DNA of 64,000 bases from the NCBI GenBank assembly GCA_029550925.1, contig JAKPGL010000130.1, forward strand, positions 40,821-104,820, read 5' to 3'. The stretch is from Planctomycetota bacterium. GTDB taxonomy: Bacteria > Planctomycetota > Planctomycetia > Pirellulales > Thermoguttaceae. Every line of letters starts with the position of its first letter. The stretch's first letter is position 1. Position numbers and translations under genes: made by a program. Shown in pieces: positions 9,791 to 18,082 of the stretch. The notes under the pieces were generated by a model. That model saw only the letters and a list, made by a program, of their open reading frames with translations. It did no database searches and had not been told where the DNA came from.

Positions 9791-9865
9791 GCGCCCGCTG
9801 TTAGCGGGCGCATGACTCAGCCTGGACAGGCTAAGCTACGTGTCGCTTAGCCTGTCCAGCCTGAG
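9791..9865. repeat. Extragenic hairpin array C
   Basis: GCGCCCGCTGTTAGCGGGCGC (9791-9811), CTCAGCCTGGACAGGCTAAG (9816-9835), CTTAGCCTGTCCAGCCTGAG (9846-9865). The last two are near-perfect reverse complements of each other. Confidence 0.88.
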
Positions 9866-9921
9866 GAGAAAGTCCGGACATAGACATTACAACGGCGATG
9901 GGGGTTGGGGAGGCGCCGGTT

Positions 9922-10884
9922 TTATTTTTCACTTTGCCAGCTCTGCGATCTTTCCGGCGAAAAACCGGAGGGCGGATCGAACCGGACGTAGAGCAGGTAG
10001 AGGCCTTCGGGCGGAGCGGTTTTGCCGGCGGCGGAGCGGTTTCGGGCGGCCAGGACTTCGGCCAGCCACTCCGGAGGGCGTTTTCCGCGGCCTACTTCGA
10101 CCAGCGTACCGACGATGGCCCGCACCATGTGATACAAAAATCCATTTCCTTCTACTTCCACGACGACCAAGTCCCCCCCCTGCCCTGCCCTCCCCTGGGG
10201 AACGACGAAATCGCCGAAGTCGAGCGACTTTTGCTCCGGGACCGACGCTCTGCCGGACGTTTCTACGCTGGGAACTGGGCAACCCAGGCTGCAGAGCAGT
10301 ACAGGGTCTTGGAGCGGCGTCCAACGGGGGCTTCCCCTCTGCCCTGCCCCGCACCGACGCACCGAAACGTCAAACAGGGTCCGGATCGTATCCAGCCGAG
10401 GCGAACCGCGGGATTGAAAACTGGCAAAGTCATGGGTTCCCACCAGCCGTTGACCGGCCTGGTGCATGGCCCACGCATCGAGCCGATAGTCCATCTGCCA
10501 TGCATAGCGCCGCAGAAAAATATGTCGGATCGGACCGTCATAAATAAGATACCGATACCGTTTGGCCGCGGCGTCTCGGCTAGGCCGAAACCCAGCCGAC
10601 GCTTCTTCTATCTGAAGGATCGCTACATCCGCCGGCAGTAGGGCGTTCATAGCCCGGAGGAGTTCTTCGGCCGTAAACCGGGCGTCCAGCGTGAAGGCGG
10701 CTACCTGGCCGAGTGCATGGACGCCTGTATCGGTTCGGCTGGCGCCCCGGACCCGCACCGACTGGCCCGTGAGTTGCCGAAGCACCACCTCCAGCACTCC
10801 CTGCACGGTTCGTTGTCCCGGCTGAAGCTGCCAGCCTGTAAAGCAGCTCCCATCGTAGGCCAAGGTGATCTTAAAGGTGGGCAT
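9922..10884 (-). CDS. truA: tRNA pseudouridine synthase A with ~60-aa insertion
   Basis: MPTFKITLAYDGSCFTGWQLQP, RGASRTDTGVHALGQVA, GNGFLYHMVRAIVGTLVEVG. Insertion between FDVSVRR and DLVVVEVEGNGF. Confidence 0.92.
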   Translation of the reverse strand: MPTFKITLAYDGSCFTGWQLQPGQRTVQGVLEVVLRQLTGQSVRVRGASRTDTGVHALGQVAAFTLDARFTAEELLRAMNALLPADVAILQIEEASAGFRPSRDAAAKRYRYLIYDGPIRHIFLRRYAWQMDYRLDAWAMHQAGQRLVGTHDFASFQSRGSPRLDTIRTLFDVSVRRCGAGQRGSPRWTPLQDPVLLCSLGCPVPSVETSGRASVPEQKSLDFGDFVVPQGRAGQGGDLVVVEVEGNGFLYHMVRAIVGTLVEVGRGKRPPEWLAEVLAARNRSAAGKTAPPEGLYLLYVRFDPPSGFSPERSQSWQSEK

Positions 10885-11090
10885 CGCTCCGCCTACATCG
10901 AACAGCTTTTAGGCTTCCTTGGGATAGATTCCACTCGGCTCCCCTGCCCTGCCCCGACTTAAACCCCGTGTATGGAGGCCCCGTCCAGGTAAACCATTTG
11001 CTGGGATCGTTTGCCCAACCGTTTTTTAGGGATCGGTCCTGTCCTAGGACGTTGGACGGCCTTAGAGCGCGGCTTGGAGGCGTGGAAACC

Positions 11091-12119
11091 TTAGGATGCG
11101 GCCCTAGCCAGCACACCGGCTTCTTTCAGCAGCAGTTCCGCGATCTGCACGGCGTTGGTAGCGGCGCCTTTGCGCAGATTGTCGCTCACGCACCAGAAGA
11201 CCAGCCCGTTGGGGTGCGAAAGGTCTTCCCGCACTCGACCGATGAACACTTCATCACGCCCTGTGCATGTCATCGGCATCGGGTATTGTTTCTTGTCGAT
11301 GTCGTCGATCACCACGATGCCGGGAAACCGCCGCCAAAGTTCCCGGGCCTCTTCGACGGACAGCTTCCGCTCCGTTTCCACCACGATCGTCTCGCTGTGG
11401 CAGTTGCTAACCGGTATTCGGACCGTCGTGGCGCAGACTTGGATCGACTCGTCTTCCAGGATTTTGCGGGTCTCCAGGACCATTTTCATCTCTTCGGAGG
11501 TATAGCCCTTATGTTTCGGCGAGCCGATCTGCGGAATGCAGTTGAAGGCGATCGGATATGGGAAACATTCGTACTGATAGGCTTGACCAGCCAGGGCGGC
11601 CCGCGTGCCGCCTTCCAGGTCCCGGCTGCCGACCACGCCGGCCCCGCTGACGGCCTGATAGGTGCTGACGATCACCCGCCGTACCCGGGCCGCATCATGC
11701 AGCGGCTTTAACGCTACGACCATCTGCGTGGTCGAGCAATTGGGGCTGGCAATAATCCCCTGATGACGCCGAATGGCATGGGGATTGACTTCCGGGATCA
11801 CCAGCGGCACCTTCGGGTCCATCCGCCAATAGCCGCTTTCATCGACCACCACACAACCCCGCCGCACCGCCTCCGGGATATAATCCCTAGCTACCTCGTC
11901 CGGGGTGCTGGAGATGATCAGGTCGATGCCGTCCAGGGCTTCCGGACGAAGTTCTTCGACCACCACCTCTCGGCCGTCAAAGGGGAGTTTTTTTCCGGCG
12001 GAATTCCGAGAGGCAAAAAAGCGGATATTTTTATACGGCAAACGGCGGGCCTCGATGATTTCTCGGATCAACCTTCCTACGGCGCCTGTGGCGCCCACAA
12101 CGGCGAGTGTTTCAAACAC
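11091..12119 (-). CDS. asd: Aspartate-semialdehyde dehydrogenase
   Basis: LAVVGATGAVG, SPNCSTTQMVVALKPLHDAA, STYQAVSGAG, FPYPIAFNCIPQIG, RIPVSNCHSETI. Confidence 0.95.
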   Translation of the reverse strand: MFETLAVVGATGAVGRLIREIIEARRLPYKNIRFFASRNSAGKKLPFDGREVVVEELRPEALDGIDLIISSTPDEVARDYIPEAVRRGCVVVDESGYWRMDPKVPLVIPEVNPHAIRRHQGIIASPNCSTTQMVVALKPLHDAARVRRVIVSTYQAVSGAGVVGSRDLEGGTRAALAGQAYQYECFPYPIAFNCIPQIGSPKHKGYTSEEMKMVLETRKILEDESIQVCATTVRIPVSNCHSETIVVETERKLSVEEARELWRRFPGIVVIDDIDKKQYPMPMTCTGRDEVFIGRVREDLSHPNGLVFWCVSDNLRKGAATNAVQIAELLLKEAGVLARAAS

Positions 12120-12371
12120 GTCTTTTCACCTCCCAGGGCAAATCATGAACATTCCAAAACAGAACCCATTTCCAATAGTGCCGGTCTGCCTGCTCTTTCT
12201 CGGAAACGGCTGAAAAATCCAAGACTTTTTACTATAATCCGGAGAATCACTCTCGGCAAGAGCAGAGACCAGACCAAAGCCCCCACCTTTCGGGGGATTG
12301 CGTGGCGTCGATCGTGGTTGCCATTGGACGAAACCCTCGGAGTAGAGAAAACCATAGGAGACTCACCTGCC

Positions 12372-13169
12372 ATGAAAACCAATCCGGTCAAACAGAAACT
12401 TCGTCGGGGGGAGCCCAGTTTCGGTACCTGGCTTTCGTTGGGCCAGTTGCAGGCGGCGCGGATTTTGGCCCGCAGCGGCTGGGACTGGCTCACCCTGGAC
12501 ATGGAGCATGGGCCGTTCGATTGGTCGGAGGCGGCTGCCGTGTGTGCGGCGGTGGCCGACGCCGGCTGTGTCCCCCTGATCCGGGTACCGGAAGGAAGCG
12601 TCCCCTACATCAAACGGGCTTTGGATGTCGGGGCCTGGGGCATTGTCGTGCCGATGGTCGAAACGGTCGAGCAGGCCCGGCTGGCCATCCAAGCGGCCAA
12701 ATATCCCCCCGAAGGCATCCGAAGCGCCGGCGGCGGCATGCACGCCCTGAACTTCCAAGCCGGGCTGGAAGAATATTATCGCCAGGCCAACCAGGAGATT
12801 CTCGTCATCCTCCAGATCGAAAGCCCCCTGGGCGTCCAAAACACCGAGGCCATCTGCCAACTGCCCGGTTTTGATGCCCTGTTTATCGGGCCGAACGATT
12901 TGCGATTCCGGATGCGTCGGCCTGACGGCCAATTTCCCAGCCCGGAGGAGTTGGAATCGGCCATCCAGCAGGTGGTGGACATCGGTCGAAAGACCGGTCG
13001 GCCCACCGGCATCCATGCGATGGACCCGGCCGAGGCCCAACGCCGAACCGAGCAGGGAATGCAGTTTCTGGCCGTCGGAAGCGACCTGAGGATGCTGGCC
13101 TTGCAAAACGCCGCCTGGTGCGCCGCCCTTTGGCCCACCCGCCCCTTCACCGACCTGGCCCGGTATTAA
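12372..13169 (+). CDS. HpcH/HpaI family aldolase (2,4-dihydroxyhept-2-ene-1,7-dioate / KDG aldolase-like)
   Basis: GTWLSLGQLQAARILARSGWDWLTLDMEHGPFDW, VPLIRVPEG, AWGIVVPMVE, ILQIESPLGVQN, FIGPNDL. Confidence 0.9.
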   Translation: MKTNPVKQKLRRGEPSFGTWLSLGQLQAARILARSGWDWLTLDMEHGPFDWSEAAAVCAAVADAGCVPLIRVPEGSVPYIKRALDVGAWGIVVPMVETVEQARLAIQAAKYPPEGIRSAGGGMHALNFQAGLEEYYRQANQEILVILQIESPLGVQNTEAICQLPGFDALFIGPNDLRFRMRRPDGQFPSPEELESAIQQVVDIGRKTGRPTGIHAMDPAEAQRRTEQGMQFLAVGSDLRMLALQNAAWCAALWPTRPFTDLARY

Positions 13170-13171
13170 AA
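13064..13171 (+). repeat. Left copy of 108-bp direct repeat (aldolase 3' end)
   Basis: Identical by eye, base for base, to 17770-17877 (gtttctggccgtcggaagcg...cggtattaaaa). Confidence 0.97.
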
Positions 13172-13443
13172 GAAAAGCTTCCTTGTTTATGGTGGAGACT
13201 GCCAGGGACAGTTTACATGTTTGCATTCTTTTGGACTTTACTGGGACTGCTAGGCTTCCCTAAAAAGCCACCGTTAGGGAAAGAGAAGGAGTTTGTTTCC
13301 TTCTATCTGGAGGGGGCTATCCTAGTGCGCTGGAATGCAGACGGAAATGTCATTGGAAACAGCGGTTGAAAGGGAGTGGGTGAAATAAGATAACCGACTG
13401 GGGGTGGCAGATCTATGGACCTTTTGAACAAGGAGACATAGGA

Positions 13444-14625
13444 ATGCGGAAGATGATGTTTTACAGCACACTCTTTCTGACGGCGTTCACGATAGGAATC
13501 GGTCTTTGGGCGGCCGAAGCGATTGCTCGCTGGGAGGTCAAACAACCGGCCCCCTACGACGGCAAACAGGCAGATATGTCCAAGCCCGTTAAGATATTCA
13601 TCTTCATGGGGCAGTCCAACATGCTTGGGTTTGGCCTAGTGCCGGGGATGGACGTGAAAGGATCCTTGGGATACTACTGCAAGAAGGAGAAAAAGTATCC
13701 GTTCCTGTTGGACCAGCAGGGCAACTGGGTCCTACGGAAGGATGTGCGATGTGTGCTTTGGATAACTGCCAACTCTGGGCCTGCCAAAGTGGATTGGCTT
13801 CAGCCGGGATTTGGCGCCAGGCCGCAATTTATAGGGCCTGAATTAGGGTTTGGCTATGTGGTGGGCAATGCGGTGGAGGCGCCGGTGCTTTTGATAAAAG
13901 CCTGTATTGGGAATCGGAGCTTGGGCTGGGACTATCTGCCGCCTGGCAGCCAGCGGTTTGCCAGCGTCCGAAAGGATAGAAGCGGGGTAGAGAAGACTTT
14001 TGTATATGCTGGCTATAAGGACCGGCCGCCTTTTTGGGAGATGGACAAGGCGCAAGGACTAGCTACCCCGCCCCCTCCATGGCTGGGAAAGGATGGAAAA
14101 CCGATCGATTGGTATGCCGGCAAACAGTATGACGACGATGTGGCGAAGGCCAAGGCGGTCTTGGCAGATATCGGCAAGTACTATCCTGGGGCCGATAGCT
14201 ATGAGATTGCTGGCTTTGTCTGGTTCCAGGGGCATAAGGATCAGGATCCTGTATATGCCAGCCGGTATGAACAAAATCTCGCCAACTTGATCAAGGCCCT
14301 TCGCAAGGAGTTCAATGCTCCTAAGGTTCCGTTCGTGCTGGCCACTGGTTGTGGCAATCCTGGAACCGAGGGCTTTGGGTTGAAGATTGCCGATGCTCAA
14401 CTTGCGATGAATGATGCGAATAAATACCCGGAGTTTGCGGGCAACGTAACGTGTGTGGACGCTCGGGGGTTCTGGCCCAAACCGGAAGAATCTCCCAGCA
14501 AACAGGGCTACCATTACTACTGGAATGCGGCCACTTACATGGATGTGGGGTTATCGCTCGGCTGGGCCATGGTAGAGCTATTAAATAAGGAAAGAGCTAA
14601 TATAGAAAGGGGCAAGAATGAATGA
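13444..14625 (+). CDS. Sialate O-acetylesterase-like/SASA-domain carbohydrate esterase, secreted
   Basis: Signal peptide; KIFIFMGQSNMLGFG (SGNH-type serine motif); VWFQGHKD. Confidence 0.8.
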   Translation: MRKMMFYSTLFLTAFTIGIGLWAAEAIARWEVKQPAPYDGKQADMSKPVKIFIFMGQSNMLGFGLVPGMDVKGSLGYYCKKEKKYPFLLDQQGNWVLRKDVRCVLWITANSGPAKVDWLQPGFGARPQFIGPELGFGYVVGNAVEAPVLLIKACIGNRSLGWDYLPPGSQRFASVRKDRSGVEKTFVYAGYKDRPPFWEMDKAQGLATPPPPWLGKDGKPIDWYAGKQYDDDVAKAKAVLADIGKYYPGADSYEIAGFVWFQGHKDQDPVYASRYEQNLANLIKALRKEFNAPKVPFVLATGCGNPGTEGFGLKIADAQLAMNDANKYPEFAGNVTCVDARGFWPKPEESPSKQGYHYYWNAATYMDVGLSLGWAMVELLNKERANIERGKNE

Positions 14626-15950
14626 TCAAAAGGTCCTTATCGGAAGAAAGGATGGAATCTATGAGTAAGCAGTCTCCCCTGAGCCGACGGCAGTTTCTCC
14701 GTAACTCTGCCTATGCTGGTGCAGGTGTGGCGGCCGGGCAATGGTTGGCTCCGGCAGTGCTATCTGCCCCCTCTCCTTCCAAGGTGCTTGGCATCGGGTG
14801 CATTGGCCTGGGTACCCGGGGCGGCGATCTGATCAATGCCGTCGTGCATATCCCCGACGTCAAAGTAACAGCAGTCTGTGATGTCTATGCACCCCATCGG
14901 CAGAAAGGGGTTCAACGCAGCCAAAATCCCGATGTAAAAGCCTATGTGGATTACCGAGAGTTGCTGGCCGATCCGAATGTCGATGCCGTCATCATCGCTA
15001 CGCCCGACCACTGGCACTGCCAGATGGTGGTGGATGCCGCCAAAGCGGGCAAACATATCTATTGCGAGAAAGGATTCTGCCGGACCCTAGACGAGGCCAA
15101 GCGGATGCGGGAGGCGCTGAAACGCAGCGGAGTGGTCTTTCAACTGAGCCACCAGGCACGTCAGTCCACTTGTGCTTTCCAGGCGAGAGAACTGCTGGCC
15201 CAAGGGATTCTCGGCCCCATCAGCTTGGTCCGCACTGGCCGATTCAAGGCTTCGGATCCTGAGCATCCCAATTGGCGATGGTACGGCTACTATGATCAAT
15301 GGGAGCGACCGGACCCAGCAAAAGTGATTAAGGAACTGAATTGGGAGCTATGGTTGGGACCGGCGCCGAAAATCCCCTGGAACGAACGCCACTTCTGGCA
15401 TTGGCGGTGTTATTGGGCCTATGGGACCGGTTATGCCGGCGACCTCTTGTCGCACGAGATGGACTTCGTGCAGTATCTTCTGGAGCATGGAATTCCAGAC
15501 ACCTGCATTTGCACGGGGATGATTTCGCTTCTTCGAGATGATCGGGAAGTGCCGGACACATGGTCTACCATCTACGAGTTTGAAAGGCTTGGCCGGACCG
15601 TCACCTTTATTGGGAGCATGAATACCGGTCAAGCCAAACAGCCTGTGGAAATCTGCGGCCGAGAGGCCACCCTTCGTTTTGACGATATTGCCCACAATGT
15701 AACTCGTTTCCAGATCATCCCTGAGGAGCATGACGCCCGGACGGATTTGCCTAAAGGATACGACTGGAAAAAGACGCCCAAGCAGCCCAATCACATGGAA
15801 GACTGGATCAATTGCATCCGAAATGGCGGCGCTCCGAAATGCTCCACCGACGAGGCGTTCGTGGAAGCGGCCACCTCTCTGATGTCGCTGATATCGTACC
15901 AACAAGGCCGCAAAGTCCGATGGGACCCCGTGCGGGAAGAAATTGTCTAA
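14622..15950 (+). CDS. Gfo/Idh/MocA family oxidoreductase with Tat signal
   Basis: SRRQFLRNSAYAGAGVAAGQ; LGIGCIGLGTRGGDLI; DAVIIATPDHWHCQMVVDAAKAGKHIYCEKGFCRT. ATGA overlap with the upstream gene. Confidence 0.9.
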   Translation: MIKRSLSEERMESMSKQSPLSRRQFLRNSAYAGAGVAAGQWLAPAVLSAPSPSKVLGIGCIGLGTRGGDLINAVVHIPDVKVTAVCDVYAPHRQKGVQRSQNPDVKAYVDYRELLADPNVDAVIIATPDHWHCQMVVDAAKAGKHIYCEKGFCRTLDEAKRMREALKRSGVVFQLSHQARQSTCAFQARELLAQGILGPISLVRTGRFKASDPEHPNWRWYGYYDQWERPDPAKVIKELNWELWLGPAPKIPWNERHFWHWRCYWAYGTGYAGDLLSHEMDFVQYLLEHGIPDTCICTGMISLLRDDREVPDTWSTIYEFERLGRTVTFIGSMNTGQAKQPVEICGREATLRFDDIAHNVTRFQIIPEEHDARTDLPKGYDWKKTPKQPNHMEDWINCIRNGGAPKCSTDEAFVEAATSLMSLISYQQGRKVRWDPVREEIV

Positions 15951-16069
15951 GAACCTTTACCGAAATGAAAACCATGGGCAGATCGCCGGCTACCCTCTAC
16001 CCTTCGGAATGGGGAGGAACATTCATTTTGTTAGAGGCGATCAGCCACCGGTGAAAAGTGGAGAAAACC

Positions 16070-17746
16070 ATGAGAGTTGGAGTTCTTCTTATTGCTCTGA
16101 GTGTTCTGGTCTGCGGGGTATCGGTGGCGGAAGAAACCATACTGAAACAGGCCCCTACCGCTCAACCGGGTAAGGCAGCATATCGGTTAGAGGGATTGCA
16201 TGGGTATATTGGTTTCGGGACATCCCCTGCTCCGTCGGAGTATTGTGTGGGGATGGGATTTTATACAGCGGTTTGGCGGCTGATCGACAAGCCGCTGGCC
16301 CACTTCCAGATTGGGCTAGCCGGTTGCTGGATCCTGCCCGACAACTCCGACAATAAGGACAAGCCACTCTGCCCGGAGGGAACACTGGCGCGGCAGTGGC
16401 AGCGGCGTGGGCCTACCTGGGAAAGTGTGTTCCAAACCATCGAAGGCGGAGTGGGCTACTGGGCAGGCAACCACTTTCGTTATGGCCCCCCAAAGTTCAG
16501 CATGAACGCCACGGCCCAATGCTACGACTACGAAATCGGCTCACCCGGGTGGTCTTTCTTTTACAGCAGTCAGGCCCTACCAGACGATCGGCTCGGTATC
16601 GCCCAGTTGAGCAACCGGCTGCTGATTCCGCCCGACGGATTGACCTTTCAGGGCAACCCGAATGGGGAATTTCTGGGATATACCTGGATGGCCTTGCCCT
16701 TTAGCGATCCTACCTCGGGCGAGCCGCCCACCGGGGAGCAAAGTTGGACCTGTTTTTTGAGCACCGCGAATTTCAAGGGACCTATTGCCTATTACATTCC
16801 GGAAACTTGGAGTAAGATCGGTAAACTGTTCAAATGTCCTTTCCTTTATGGCCGGGGACTTGATACCCGGCCCGGCAAGATGCATGGCGGCGCTATGGAG
16901 ATCAATACGGTTCCCCGTTTCGATGGCCAGGATGCCCGTGGAGTCCGCTATTCGAAGATCCCGAAGCTCCAGTTTCCGGTCGATGCCCAGGGCAGATCCC
17001 TGCTCGTCCAGGAGGTTACCTACTACTCAAAAGCCGCTTTGTACGATGCCTTTAAAGCATGGCGGGACGGGGGCCCAGCGTGCCCCGGACGCTTCGACCC
17101 AAAGGGTGCCTGGAAACCTACTCTGACCACACGCAGCGTGCATCTGGACCAGGCAGGCAAGAGGATCCTCGGCCTGGAACATTTCTTCCAAACGAAAGTC
17201 TTCGAAGGGAATGTCTGGGGGTTGCAGTGGAACGATAACCCCATCAGTCCTAAAGGAGGCTTTCCAGAGTATTTCACCTGGGAGGGCGAAAAATGCCTGC
17301 CGGTCTCGGCCGCCCAGGTCCCTAAGGATACTTATTTACACCAACAAAAATTCAAACTCGCCGGGCCCGGAGAACCCTACAGTTCCCCAACAGCCGGTGC
17401 GTGGGCCCGGCCAGGCCCAAAACTCGGCCCATTCACTGTCCAGCTTGCCGATGGCTCCGTGGTTACCTACTCCTGGTACCGGTTCATCGATCAGCCCTCC
17501 TTTCAGCAATATCGCTGGAGCGAGGAAAAGAAGGCTAAATTGCAGGCCTTGGTCGAAAAAATCCATGCCTCTTGGCCTATTGACCGGGATTATATGTCGC
17601 CGCTGAAACATGGAAAACTGGCTGCTCTGGATCCAGCCCTGTTGGTCAGCCCGCCCAAAGGTCTGGAGGTGGGATATGTGCCCATCGTTACCCGCCAAGA
17701 ACATCGAAGTGGGCAACCTGCTCCAGCGACTAGGAACTTTCCATGA
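16070..17746 (+). CDS. Secreted hypothetical protein
   Basis: MRVGVLLIALSVLVCGVSVAEE signal peptide and a long coherent ORF; family not recognised. Confidence 0.7.
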   Translation: MRVGVLLIALSVLVCGVSVAEETILKQAPTAQPGKAAYRLEGLHGYIGFGTSPAPSEYCVGMGFYTAVWRLIDKPLAHFQIGLAGCWILPDNSDNKDKPLCPEGTLARQWQRRGPTWESVFQTIEGGVGYWAGNHFRYGPPKFSMNATAQCYDYEIGSPGWSFFYSSQALPDDRLGIAQLSNRLLIPPDGLTFQGNPNGEFLGYTWMALPFSDPTSGEPPTGEQSWTCFLSTANFKGPIAYYIPETWSKIGKLFKCPFLYGRGLDTRPGKMHGGAMEINTVPRFDGQDARGVRYSKIPKLQFPVDAQGRSLLVQEVTYYSKAALYDAFKAWRDGGPACPGRFDPKGAWKPTLTTRSVHLDQAGKRILGLEHFFQTKVFEGNVWGLQWNDNPISPKGGFPEYFTWEGEKCLPVSAAQVPKDTYLHQQKFKLAGPGEPYSSPTAGAWARPGPKLGPFTVQLADGSVVTYSWYRFIDQPSFQQYRWSEEKKAKLQALVEKIHASWPIDRDYMSPLKHGKLAALDPALLVSPPKGLEVGYVPIVTRQEHRSGQPAPATRNFP

Positions 17747-17769
17747 AAGAGGTTGACCCAAGAAATACC

Positions 17770-17877
17770 GTTTCTGGCCGTCGGAAGCGACCTGAGGATG
17801 CTGGCCTTGCAAAACGCCGCCTGGTGCGCCGCCCTTTGGCCCACCCGCCCCTTCACCGACCTGGCCCGGTATTAAAA
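17770..17877 (+). repeat. Right copy of 108-bp direct repeat (orphan aldolase 3' tail)
   Basis: Identical by eye to 13064-13171; no aldolase N-terminus upstream. Confidence 0.97.
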
Positions 17878-17888
17878 CCTTCCCCGAA

Positions 17889-17922
17889 TTTTTCTCCACA
17901 TCCTTGACAGCGTCAGGGGGGT
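17889..17922 (+). promoter_or_regulatory. Possible sigma70-type promoter (TTGACA-16-TATGCT)
   Basis: ttgacagcgtcaggggggtgattatgct upstream of the PEP-CTERM gene; boundaries approximate. Confidence 0.35.
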
Positions 17923-18082
17923 GATTATGCTACTAAAGAAGTGGTGGGGGCTTTTTAGTCCTCGTGGGTTTGTAAGCCCTTTCAGGCTGTCTTCGAAGCC
18001 CACAAGGTAAAAACCGGAATTGTATCAGAGGTTCCGGGGATGTAGTTTGTATAACCCCAACCAGAAAAAGAGGGGAGAAGCG

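Noticed and set aside
13216-13369. Possible ~50-aa ORF (MFAFFWTLLGLLGFPKKPPLG...) at the cassette's left edge
   Set aside because: No RBS and no recognisable motif; likely leader or promoter DNA.
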